Source of the DNA: Saprospiraceae bacterium
Lineage (GTDB): Bacteria > Bacteroidota > Bacteroidia > Chitinophagales > Saprospiraceae
Direction of reading: 5' to 3'
NCBI GenBank assembly: GCA_016711125.1
Contig: JADJTQ010000009.1
Location: forward strand, 1-64,000
DNA: 64,000 bases
In this document: piece after piece, positions 15,855 to 24,555 of the stretch
How the letters are laid out: each line of letters begins with the position of its first letter
How positions within the stretch are numbered: the first letter of the stretch is position 1
The notes under the pieces: generated by a model
What the model was told of the DNA's origin: nothing
The model's database searches: none
Seen by the model: the letters and a program-made list of their open reading frames with translations, nothing else
Program-made: the position numbers and the translations under genes

Positions 15855-17386
15855 CACGCGCGTTCAATCAGGATATTTCCTGTCATTTCTTTAGGGGCCT
15901 TAATATCCATCAAGGAGAGCAGGGTGGGAGCGATGTCAGCTAGTTTTCCCTTTTTGAGGTGGATGTCCAGGTCCTGATTGCTGACATATATACAGGGTAC
16001 AGGATTTTTTGTATGAGCAGTATTAGGTGTCCCATCATCATTAATCATATAATCAGCATTGCCATGGTCAGCAATGACAATAATCTTGTAGTCGTATGAA
16101 AGAAGGATCGGAACAAGTCTCGACAGGCAGGAATCTACCGCTTCGGCTGCTTTCATAGCTGCTCCAAAATCGCCGGTGTGACCAACCATGTCGGCGTTAG
16201 CAAAATTTAAGCAAACGAAGTCGGGCTTTTGCTTCTGCACGTGTGCCATAAGGGCCTCCGTGACCAGGTAGGCACTCATTTCGGGCTGAAGATCATAGGT
16301 GGCCACTTTGGGCGAAGAAATTAAAATACGCTCTTCCAATTTAAATGGTACTTCCCTGCCACCAGAGAAAAAGAAAGTAACATGAGGATATTTTTCTGTT
16401 TCAGCGATCCTCACCTGACTCTTGCCAGCATCTGAAACGACCTCGCCGACGGTGTTAATCAGGTCGTCGTTCTCAAACAGGACTTTAATCCCGGTGAATT
16501 TTTCATCATATCGAGTCATGGTTAGGTAATCAACATTGAGTTTCTTCATCCCATGTTCAGGCATATCGACCTGAGTCAATACCTTACTAATTTCACGCGG
16601 CCGATCGGTGCGAAAATTAAAACAAAACAGAAGATCTCCATCTTTCATGGTGCCGATCAATTCCGCTTCGTTATCGAGGCAGGCAATGGGCATAATGAAC
16701 TCATCCGTAATTCCTTCCTTGTAGCTTTCGCCAATAGTGGTGATTAAATCGTTACAGGGAGTACCTTTACCATTCACCAAAAGATCATAAGCTATTTTTA
16801 TACGCTCCCAGCGCTGATCCCGATCCATGGCGTAGTATCGGCCCACTACTGTAGCAATTTTGGTATGCTTGCCTTTGAGGAAGTGTTCGAGGTCCTTTAG
16901 ATACTCTTTTCCGCCAGTGGGTGAGGTATCCCTTCCATCTAAAAACGCGTGAATCAATATTTTTTTGGCACTAAGATCTTCCAGGATCAAGATCAGAGTT
17001 TTGAGATGATTGATATGCGAGTGCACGCCTCCATCTGAAAGCAGTCCAAAAAGATGAATCGTCTGATCGCTCGCAACTGCTTTCTTGACCTGACTAATTA
17101 GTACTTCATTCTTCGCGAGTTCACCATCCTCAACCGCTTTATTGATTCTTGCCAATTGTTGGTATACGATTCTGCCGGCTCCGATATTTAGGTGTCCTAC
17201 TTCAGAATTACCCATTTGTCCTTCGGGTAACCCCACATCCATGCCGTATGTAACGAGGGTATTCTTAGGATACTTAGCCCACAGATGATCGAAAAAAGGC
17301 GTTTTTGCCCGAGCAATTGCATCAGAAGCCGGTATCTGTCCGATACCCCAACCATCCAATATTAAAAGTGCTGCCTTGGCTGACAT
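15854..17386 (-). CDS. gpmI: 2,3-bisphosphoglycerate-independent phosphoglycerate mutase
   Basis: Interconverts 3- and 2-phosphoglycerate in glycolysis and gluconeogenesis, a manganese enzyme of the alkaline phosphatase superfamily. 510 residues, the usual length. ILDGWGIG holds the first metal aspartate (D11) and GNSEVGHLNIGAGR holds the nucleophilic serine (S61). HAFLDGRDTSP and the late VIADHGNADYM and TAHTKNPVPC supply the other metal ligands. It has a good promoter box upstream and is coupled to a lipoprotein gene downstream. Confidence 0.97.
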   Translation of the reverse strand: MSAKAALLILDGWGIGQIPASDAIARAKTPFFDHLWAKYPKNTLVTYGMDVGLPEGQMGNSEVGHLNIGAGRIVYQQLARINKAVEDGELAKNEVLISQVKKAVASDQTIHLFGLLSDGGVHSHINHLKTLILILEDLSAKKILIHAFLDGRDTSPTGGKEYLKDLEHFLKGKHTKIATVVGRYYAMDRDQRWERIKIAYDLLVNGKGTPCNDLITTIGESYKEGITDEFIMPIACLDNEAELIGTMKDGDLLFCFNFRTDRPREISKVLTQVDMPEHGMKKLNVDYLTMTRYDEKFTGIKVLFENDDLINTVGEVVSDAGKSQVRIAETEKYPHVTFFFSGGREVPFKLEERILISSPKVATYDLQPEMSAYLVTEALMAHVQKQKPDFVCLNFANADMVGHTGDFGAAMKAAEAVDSCLSRLVPILLSYDYKIIVIADHGNADYMINDDGTPNTAHTKNPVPCIYVSNQDLDIHLKKGKLADIAPTLLSLMDIKAPKEMTGNILIERA

Positions 17387-17411
17387 CGATTCATATGATT
17401 TTAATAGCCTG

Positions 17412-17419
17412 CAAAACTA
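17412..17419 (-). promoter_or_regulatory. Promoter -7 box TAGTTTTG for gpmI
   Basis: Reads TAGTTTTG on the minus strand, an exact TAnnTTTG match 25 bases before the gpmI start. Confidence 0.45.
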
Positions 17420-17556
17420 ACAAAATGTAATTGAGTAAGTTCGATCAGCAACTGCCATAGATCGATTGATTGTCTAAGAAAGTTGAATCGTTTTTCTGCA
17501 CTCCAGATCTTCTATAGCAATCTGGGATCAGATTGAGATGGATACTTTTTTAAAAA

Positions 17557-18321
17557 TTATTCAAAATCTGGTCTCATAACCCCCATTCCAAAGAGTGCAA
17601 AATCATATTTAACCGGGTCGTTGGCATCAAAAATTCTCAAATTGGAGGTCAATTCAATAGTAGCTAGCCAATCGGTCTGCTTTCGTGTGAGTAGATTGAG
17701 TCTCCGCGCGATGCGGTCAACATGTACATCAAGAGGTATCAATAAATCTCGAGGTGAAATCCGTTTCCAGAGCCCAAAATCAACCCCTTTGCCGTCATCC
17801 CTCACCATCCATCGCAGATACATATTGATCCGTTTGCAAGTCGAATTACGCAATGGAGTTGGAACGTGTTTTCGGGTTCGATCGGGAGCATACGGAAGAT
17901 CGAAAAATTCATTATGAAAACGGGCGAGATCCACACCTTGGCCGGAATCTGACAAGAAAAGATCTTCGAGCGAATTGGATCGATTGTAATGATGTTGAAG
18001 CAAAGTCAGAAAATATATGGTATCGGTATATTGAAAGGTACGATGAACGAACTTTTCGAATGTTTTTCGCTCTCTGGCCTGGTGATGTTTTACAAAGGCG
18101 TATGGCTGGTTATCCATGAGACTCATCAACTCGCTACACTTATTGATGATTGTCTTTCTTTGACCCCAGCTGAAAGTCGCTGCAAAAAAACCGGCAATTT
18201 CAATATCTCGTCGATCAGTAAACCGGTGAGGTATTGAGATCGGATCTGACTCAATGAAAGAGGGACAGTTATATTGTTCCAAATAATAATCGAGTAGATC
18301 CTTGACCTTTGATGTGGTCAT
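17557..18321 (-). CDS. TIGR02757/DUF2400 family protein
   Basis: 254 residues matching the TIGR02757 (DUF2400) family, common in Bacteroidetes. Characteristic segments are DRRDIEIAGFFAATFSWGQR, HHYNRSNSLEDLF, RINMYLRWMVRDD and LLIPLDVHVDRIARRL with the C-terminal DPVKYDFALFGMGV. The C-terminal half resembles helix-hairpin-helix DNA glycosylases, so a role in DNA repair has been suggested, but no activity is established to my knowledge. It lies in the same direction as infB with a 43-base gap and may be read through from that operon. Confidence 0.88.
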   Translation of the reverse strand: MTTSKVKDLLDYYLEQYNCPSFIESDPISIPHRFTDRRDIEIAGFFAATFSWGQRKTIINKCSELMSLMDNQPYAFVKHHQARERKTFEKFVHRTFQYTDTIYFLTLLQHHYNRSNSLEDLFLSDSGQGVDLARFHNEFFDLPYAPDRTRKHVPTPLRNSTCKRINMYLRWMVRDDGKGVDFGLWKRISPRDLLIPLDVHVDRIARRLNLLTRKQTDWLATIELTSNLRIFDANDPVKYDFALFGMGVMRPDFE

Positions 18322-18364
18322 TTTATGTATGTAAGCAAGATGATACTGAGTAGAAAGCGAGGAG

Positions 18365-21079
18365 TTAAGTCTTCATTACCTGCTTAATTTCAATAATAGT
18401 AAATCCTTCAATCACATCATCAGGTTTTATATCATTGAAATTCTTGATTGTGATACCGCATTCCAGCCCACTACGTACTTCTTTGACATCATCTTTAAAT
18501 CTTTTCAATGAGCTGATTTCACCCACCGCTCCTTCTTTGGTGGGAAAAACAACAATACCATCTCTGATCACTCGTACCCGGGTATCCTTTGCAAACTTAC
18601 CGTCATCGACAAAACAACCCGCAATCGTCCCGATTTTACTGATTTTAAAGACCTCTCGAACGACCATCTGTCCGGTGATTTTCTCTTCTTTGGTGGGCTC
18701 AGGCAAACCTTCGATGGCGGCTGTAATCTCCTCAATAGCCGCGTAAATGATAGAGTATAGCTTGATTTGAACCCCTTCCTGCTCGGCAAGTTTACGGGCG
18801 GACAAAGATGGTCTCACTTGAAATCCGATAATGATTGCATCTGAAGCGGAGGCTAACAGTACATCCGACTCGATAATCTGTCCGACTGCTTTATGAATAA
18901 TATTTACCTGGACTGTTTTTTGTGACAATTTCAAAAGTGAGTCTGAAAGCGCCTCGATACTGCCGTCAACGTCTCCCTTTACAATGAGATTTAACTCTTT
19001 AAAAGTACCCAGTGCAAGACGACGTCCGATTTCATCCAGACTGATTCGTTTACTTGCTCTGGTAGTCTGTTCTCGTGTGATCTGGGCTCTTTTAGCAGCT
19101 AGCTGGCGGGCCTCTTGTTCGCTTTCGGTGACTCTAAATTTCTCTCCTGCTTGAGGGGCCCCACTCAAACCAAGGATCAATACGGGTGTAGATGGTCCGG
19201 CGGTTTTGACCTTTTTCCCGCGTTCGTTATACATTGCTTTCACTTTACCGGAATGCTCACCTGCCACAATTGAATGTCCAATTTCAAGCGTGCCATTTGT
19301 CACTAAGAGTTTACAAACGTAGCCTCTTCCTTTATCGAGAGACGCCTCAATCACACTACCAATAGCATGTCTTTTTGGGTTTGCCTCGAGTTCTAAAAGA
19401 TCCGCTTCCAATATTATTTTTTCCAGTAACAGGTCAATGTTGACCCCTGTTTTTGCGGATATATCCTGCGATTGATATTTGCCACCCCATGATTCAACCA
19501 GCAGATTCATTGAGGCAAGTTGTTGTTTGATTCGTTCTGGATCAGCCCCGTCCTTATCAATTTTATTAATGGCAAAAACCATAGGTACACCTGCCGCCTG
19601 TGCATGGCTGATCGCTTCTTTGGTCTGAGGCATAATACTGTCATCGGCTGCGATAATAATCACCGCTATGTCTGTCACTTTTGCACCTCTTGCCCGCATG
19701 GCGGTGAATGCCTCGTGACCAGGTGTATCAAGGAATGTGATCCGTCGATCATCACTACCAACGTTGACTTCATAGGCACCGATATGCTGGGTAATACCTC
19801 CGGCTTCACCCTCAGCCACCTTCGCACTTCGAATGTAATCGAGCAACGATGTCTTACCATGGTCCACGTGACCCATCACAGTTACAATCGGTGCTCTTGG
19901 CTCAAGATCAGCAGGATCGTCTATAATCTCTTCTTCTTCTTCTCCCTCGTCTTCTGCACTGATAAACTCAACCTCATGGCCGAATTCTTCAGCCAGCAAT
20001 TCTATGATTTCAGCATCAAGCCGTTGATTAATGGAGACAACTACACCCACATTCAAGCAAGTGGTAATCACATCCGTAATCGAGATATTCATTAGATTTG
20101 CCAACTCCTGGGCAGTGACAAACTCGGTAAGCTGAATGGCTTTGCCCTCTTTTTCCTGCATCTCCATTTCCTGCTTCTCCCGCATCACATCTCTCTTGTC
20201 TCTTCTGATTTTTTGACGTTTACGCTGACGCCCACCCGACAGCCTCGCCATCGTAGCTTTGATCTTCTCGTCAATTTCTTTTTGAGAGACTTCCTTGACT
20301 TCTTCAACCTTCTTGCCCACTTTCCGGTCTTTTTGATCGTCGCTGGCTTGTTTTCCTGGCGAAGGTTTTACTTTGGTACGACGACGTCTTCTTTTCTTAT
20401 GATCTTCATCTTTGGATGACGGACTCGCTGCCGGAGTGATCTTTACAACCGGAGCCTCTTTCTTTTTCTTGGGTCTGTCAAATTTTTCCGTGTCAATTTT
20501 ACCCAGAATCTTGAGCCCCTTTAATTGTGGAGTCACTGCTCGCAGCATCTCTTCCTCTTCTTCGGGCGCTTCAACTACTACGGGAGGCGGTACTTGCTTA
20601 GCAGGCTTTTCCTTCTCAGGTTCAACAGCTTTTGGCTTAACCACTTCCACCGGTTTTTCCGGCTTTGGTGCTTCTTCTTTTTTCTTATTCAGATCGATCT
20701 TTCCTACTACTTTGATCTGAGGCTTTGATTCCTCCCTCAGATCAGCCACCACCTCAACTTTTTCTTCGATGACCGGTTCGATAGGCGCTGGTTTTTGCTT
20801 GGGGACTAGTGGTGGTAGGGGTGTCTTGACGGAGGAAACCTTTGCGGAGTCGGGCTTTTCTTCCTTTGTTGAAGGTCTGGCACCAATGATCAATTGATCA
20901 GCCTGTTCCTTGACTGCCATGGAGTTCTGAAATTCCTTTAGTAGGACTTCATACATCTCATCTGACACCTGTGCAGTGGGTTTGTTATCAATTTCAAATC
21001 CATTTTTCAGCAGGTGATCTACCAGAGATCCGGTTCCTACATTTAATTCTTTTGCTATTTTGACTAAACGTCTTGACAT
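18365..21079 (-). CDS. infB: Translation initiation factor IF-2
   Basis: GTPase that brings initiator tRNA to the 30S subunit. 904 residues. An IF2 N-terminal helical module (MSRRLVKIAKELNVGTGSLV) is followed by a long lysine/glutamate/proline-rich linker (about 70-320), then a second IF2_N module near 325. The GTPase domain starts near 400, with G1 GHVDHGKT, G3 DTPGHEAF and G4 NKID. Domains II, III and IV follow, ending GFTIIEIKQV. It is the last gene of the conserved rimP-nusA-infB operon, 44 bases after nusA. Confidence 0.98.
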   Translation of the reverse strand: MSRRLVKIAKELNVGTGSLVDHLLKNGFEIDNKPTAQVSDEMYEVLLKEFQNSMAVKEQADQLIIGARPSTKEEKPDSAKVSSVKTPLPPLVPKQKPAPIEPVIEEKVEVVADLREESKPQIKVVGKIDLNKKKEEAPKPEKPVEVVKPKAVEPEKEKPAKQVPPPVVVEAPEEEEEMLRAVTPQLKGLKILGKIDTEKFDRPKKKKEAPVVKITPAASPSSKDEDHKKRRRRRTKVKPSPGKQASDDQKDRKVGKKVEEVKEVSQKEIDEKIKATMARLSGGRQRKRQKIRRDKRDVMREKQEMEMQEKEGKAIQLTEFVTAQELANLMNISITDVITTCLNVGVVVSINQRLDAEIIELLAEEFGHEVEFISAEDEGEEEEEIIDDPADLEPRAPIVTVMGHVDHGKTSLLDYIRSAKVAEGEAGGITQHIGAYEVNVGSDDRRITFLDTPGHEAFTAMRARGAKVTDIAVIIIAADDSIMPQTKEAISHAQAAGVPMVFAINKIDKDGADPERIKQQLASMNLLVESWGGKYQSQDISAKTGVNIDLLLEKIILEADLLELEANPKRHAIGSVIEASLDKGRGYVCKLLVTNGTLEIGHSIVAGEHSGKVKAMYNERGKKVKTAGPSTPVLILGLSGAPQAGEKFRVTESEQEARQLAAKRAQITREQTTRASKRISLDEIGRRLALGTFKELNLIVKGDVDGSIEALSDSLLKLSQKTVQVNIIHKAVGQIIESDVLLASASDAIIIGFQVRPSLSARKLAEQEGVQIKLYSIIYAAIEEITAAIEGLPEPTKEEKITGQMVVREVFKISKIGTIAGCFVDDGKFAKDTRVRVIRDGIVVFPTKEGAVGEISSLKRFKDDVKEVRSGLECGITIKNFNDIKPDDVIEGFTIIEIKQVMKT

Positions 21080-21123
21080 CCGCAGTTAATTCCGTTTACA
21101 AAGTTAGTGATTCCTAGCCATGC

Positions 21124-22363
21124 TTACTCATCTTCAAATTCAGAAGCTAGAATGTTTAATACTTCGATTATGGTTTCCTCTTCAAGATCTGATCTTCTGA
21201 CCAACTCTTCCTTGCTTAATTTCAGAACCGAACGGGCAGTATCACAACCGATATTCTTTAGCTCATCAATGATCCAGGCTTCTATTTCATCTGAAAATTC
21301 ATCCAATTCCACATCATCTACCTCAATCTCATCAGAATCTCGATATACATCAATTTCAAAGTCAGAGAGTCTGCTGGCCAGCTTAATATTTGACCCACCT
21401 TTACCGATGGCCAGGGAAACCTGGTCGGGTTTGAGGTAGACCGAGGCTCGCTTATTTTCGAGATCCAACTCAATATTGGTCACTTTGGCAGGAGTCAGTG
21501 CTCGCTGAATAAAAAGGACGATATTGCTGGTATAGTTAACGATATCGATGTTCTCATTTCTCAATTCCCTGACGATTCCATGAATTCGCGAACCCTTCAT
21601 TCCAACACATGCGCCTACGGGATCGATCCGGTCATCGTACGACTCTACCGCCACTTTTGCACGTTCACCCGGTATTCGAACGATTTTTTTAATGGTAATT
21701 AGGCCATCTTCAATCTCCGGGACTTCCTGTTCCATTAGTTTTTCAAGAAACACATTTTCTGTTCGCGATATAATGACCACAGGAGCATTGTTTTTCATCT
21801 CCACTCTCTTGATCACGGCCTTGACCATGTCACCTTTCCGGAAATAATCACCCCGGATCATCTCGGTACGAGGCAACACCAATTCGCTACCAGTCGCATC
21901 ATCTAGCACCAGAATCTCTCTTTTCAAAATCTGATGCACCTCTCCGATCAGCACATCGCCTATACGTTCATTGTACCGTTTAAAAACTTCATCCTTTTCC
22001 AATTCCATGATCCGCGAAATCAAGGTTTGTCTGGCGGCCATGATCGCTCTTCGACCAAAATCCTCTAAAAAGAGCTGTTCGTAACACTCCTCTCCAATTT
22101 CATAGTCTTCGTCGATAGACTGAGCCTCTGAAATGGAGATCTGGCTACTTTCATCGGTTACCTCGCCATCAGGAACTATAGCTCTTACCCGCCACAATTC
22201 AAGGTCTCCTTTGGTGGTATTGACGATTACATCAAAGTTTTCATCGCTACCAAATTTTTTACGAATGAGGTGCGAAATACGTCCTCAAGCACCCGAACCA
22301 TCGTAGGCCGATCAATATTTTTTCGGTTTTAAATTCCGAAAAAGTATCAACAAGATTCATCAT
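21124..22363 (-). CDS. nusA: Transcription termination/antitermination factor NusA (5' end frameshifted)
   Basis: Binds RNA polymerase and nascent RNA, acting in pausing, termination and antitermination. The open frame from 22197 (MWRVRAIVPDGEVTDESSQ) covers the end of the N-terminal domain, S1 (IGDVLIGEVHQILKRE), two KH domains (DPVGACVGMKGSRIHGIV; LAIGKGGSNIKLASRL) and a short acidic C-terminus. The missing start is found upstream: MNLVDTFSEFKTEK begins at 22360 (or ATG at 22363). Two single-base gaps break it: a 6-base T run at 22318-22323 that should be 7, and GG at 22269-22270 that should be GGG. With these repaired the protein has about 412 residues, normal for Bacteroidetes. Confidence 0.95.
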
Positions 22364-22375
22364 CGCTTTATCAGT

Positions 22376-22845
22376 TTAAAATCTTACTTGTACAATAGTT
22401 TGTTTTATATCTTTCCATTCAATCGTTTTCTCATCTCCATAGGTAGTCTTTCTTCCCTTGATTCCCAGTTGCTCAGACCGGACTATAACTCCTTCCCCAA
22501 CTACCTTTTCTAACCTTGCAGTGATCTGGCTGCCATCATTCAAATCGAGCGTAACAATACGCCCAATATTTTTTACATATTGTCTGGTCAACTTCAGAGG
22601 TCTATCAATGCCAGGTGAAGAAACATCCAGAACATAACTATCCGTCAAAAAATTTTCTTCTTCAAGAATTTCCTGCATTTCACGACTTAGTTTTTGACAA
22701 CCTCCCAAAGTGATTCCATCATCGCTGTCAATAAAAATTTCCAATTTTTGAAATTTCTTGTTCCATTCGATCTCTATCAGATAGTATTCATCTGATTTGG
22801 ATTGCAGAAATTTTCTACCCACTCGTTTAGTTGCAAACTGCTCAT
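22376..22845 (-). CDS. rimP: Ribosome maturation factor RimP (5' end frameshifted)
   Basis: Needed for 30S ribosome maturation. The open frame from 22822 gives 148 residues including EIFIDSDDGITLGGCQKLSR, SYVLDVSSPGIDRPLKLTRQ and the Sm-like C-terminal half. A better start is the ATG at 22845 (MSSLQLNEWVE); the frame then joins at KFLQSKSDEYYLIEIEW if the T4 run at 22811-22814 (A4 on the coding strand) had one more base. Its stop lies about a dozen bases from the nusA start. It opens the rimP-nusA-infB operon. Confidence 0.93.
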
Positions 22846-22875
22846 TTCAGCAAAATCGATGAGGTACTTAATAAA

Positions 22876-22900
22876 AGAGGGAACAGATTCTGTTCCCTCT
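22876..22900 (-). terminator. Leader hairpin with U-tract upstream of rimP
   Basis: Perfect stem of about 11 pairs: AGAGGGAACAG / CTGTTCCCTCT with a 3-base loop. On the minus strand it is followed by TTTTATTAAG, so it looks like an intrinsic terminator. It lies between the promoter box at 22925-22932 and rimP, inside the expected leader RNA, which suggests attenuation of the rimP-nusA-infB operon. Read on the plus strand it also has a weak T tail. Confidence 0.65.
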
Positions 22901-22924
22901 CGTTTTATCTTTTATAAATCGTGG

Positions 22925-22932
22925 CAAATATA
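22925..22932 (-). promoter_or_regulatory. Promoter -7 box TATATTTG for rimP-nusA-infB
   Basis: Exact TAnnTTTG match on the minus strand, about 80 bases before the rimP start and about 25 bases before the leader hairpin. Confidence 0.5.
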
Positions 22933-23251
22933 AGTAAATATTTCGACTCTGTCCAGATTTAAATTACGAGCGTCAATATCTCATGTCTCAATCCTGGTGG
23001 CCATTTACAAAAGCCATTGATCTTTGCAAATAGCTCTATAGTCTTTGCCGCAGAGCTGGAGAGAATTGTCTTGCTTAAGAATAACTAGAAAAAAGATCTT
23101 TGAGTTCCGCTGGCTCCAATATCTTGTGTCAAATCCTTTGGATTACAATGAATTCTCCAATTAGTAAAATCCAGTGATTGCATACCACCCATACAAAATG
23201 TGACCTTGCATTGGCAGCCCGTAAGTGGTCGCACTGAGAACTAAGCTTTTT
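22933..23251. other. Intergenic stretch between divergent rimP and mqnC
   Basis: About 320 bases flanked by the two divergent promoter boxes. I see no RNA gene, repeat or supported reading frame in it. Confidence 0.4.
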
Positions 23252-23259
23252 TATCTTTG
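23252..23259 (+). promoter_or_regulatory. Promoter -7 box TATCTTTG for mqnC
   Basis: Exact TAnnTTTG match, 27 bases before the mqnC start. Confidence 0.5.
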
Positions 23260-23286
23260 TTCATTACTTGACTTTCTCTTTTACCT

Positions 23287-24429
23287 ATGCAAATTTCGTC
23301 TCTTCTTGATAAAGGATTAAACCAGGAGTTTCGCTCAGCCGAAGAAGGTGTTTGTCTTTTTGAACAGGCTCCAACTGCAGATCTGATGTTTGTTGCACAC
23401 CAACTACGACAATTTCAGGTACCCGGCAATGCGGTGACCTGGATAATCGATCGCAACTCTAACACAACTAATGTATGTGTTGCCAATTGCAAATTCTGCA
23501 ATTTCTATCGAAGACCTGGTCATCAGGAAGCCTATATAACTACGATCGAAGAGTATAAAAATAAAATTGAAGAAACATTCGACTTTGGAGGCGAGCAACT
23601 ACTGCTGCAAGGAGGTCACCATCCTGATCTTGGCCTTCAATATTATTGTGATTTGTTTCGTCAATTGAAACAACTATATCCACGGTTAAAGTTGCACGCA
23701 CTCGGTCCGCCCGAAATCGCTCATATCACTAAGCTTGAAAAATCTAGTCACGAAGTGGTATTGAGGGCACTTGCAGAAGCCGGGTTGGATAGCCTCCCAG
23801 GGGCTGGTGCTGAAATTTTGAACGACCGCGTAAGACGATTGATTTCAAAGGGTAAGTGCGGCAGCGACGAGTGGTTGCAGATCATGCGGGTTGCGCACCA
23901 GCTGGGACTAACTACTTCGGCCACAATGATGTTTGGCCACATAGAGACCAATTTAGAACGTATGCAGCACCTGGTTGACCTACGTATCGTTCAAGCGGAT
24001 AAGCCTGCTGAGGCTAAGGGATTTCTTGCTTTTATACCCTGGCCATTTCAAGATGAAGGCACTATTTTAAAGCGTCTGAAAAGAGCGCGTAACACCTGCA
24101 CAGGAGATGAATACATCCGAATGATTGCCATGAGCAGGATTATGCTGCCTAATATCAAAAACATTCAAGCCTCCTGGCTCACCGTGGGTAAACAGGTGGC
24201 GCAAGTCTGTCTGCATGCCGGAGCCAATGACTTCGGGAGCATAATGATCGAAGAAAATGTAGTTTCTGCAGCAGGGGCGGCTTTCCGGTTTACTGCAGAC
24301 GGTATCCAGAAAGCCATCGTTGAGGCAGGGTACCGACCACAATTGCGTAATCAGCAGTACGAGTATCGTGATCTACCTGCCAACATCCGGCAGCAGAAGC
24401 TTGACTATGCGACGATGATCATTGATTAA
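23287..24429 (+). CDS. mqnC: Cyclic dehypoxanthinyl futalosine synthase MqnC
   Basis: Radical SAM enzyme of the futalosine route to menaquinone; cyclises dehypoxanthine futalosine. 380 residues. The 4Fe-4S site is C64-x3-C68-x2-C71 in NVCVANCKFCNFYR. MqnC-type blocks are LLLQGGHHPDLGLQYYCDLF, LHALGPPEI, DSLPGAGAEILNDRVRR, TTSATMMFGHIET and IPWPFQ. The C-terminal HAGANDFGSIMIEENVVSAA is also shared with MqnE and CofH, but GGHHPDLG and FIPWPFQ favour MqnC. No other mqn gene is in the window. Confidence 0.92.
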   Translation: MQISSLLDKGLNQEFRSAEEGVCLFEQAPTADLMFVAHQLRQFQVPGNAVTWIIDRNSNTTNVCVANCKFCNFYRRPGHQEAYITTIEEYKNKIEETFDFGGEQLLLQGGHHPDLGLQYYCDLFRQLKQLYPRLKLHALGPPEIAHITKLEKSSHEVVLRALAEAGLDSLPGAGAEILNDRVRRLISKGKCGSDEWLQIMRVAHQLGLTTSATMMFGHIETNLERMQHLVDLRIVQADKPAEAKGFLAFIPWPFQDEGTILKRLKRARNTCTGDEYIRMIAMSRIMLPNIKNIQASWLTVGKQVAQVCLHAGANDFGSIMIEENVVSAAGAAFRFTADGIQKAIVEAGYRPQLRNQQYEYRDLPANIRQQKLDYATMIID

Positions 24430-24477
24430 GCCTTTCCCTAAATATTTATCAGAAAATAAATACTGCAATGAGGTTGC

Positions 24478-24485
24478 TATCTTTG
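24478..24485 (+). promoter_or_regulatory. Promoter -7 box TATCTTTG for uvrA
   Basis: Exact TAnnTTTG match 70 bases before the uvrA start, within the short gap after mqnC. Confidence 0.5.
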
Positions 24486-24555
24486 CCGGTTTGAGATAAT
24501 TCGGTGCCAACTTTATCAGAATTATGCATAGTACCGTCCTTAAAACCGTTGGAGA

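Noticed and set aside
19520..20728. Several plus-strand frames opposite infB
   Set aside because: They mirror the repetitive lysine/glutamate-rich linker and GTPase domain of IF-2 and look like shadows.
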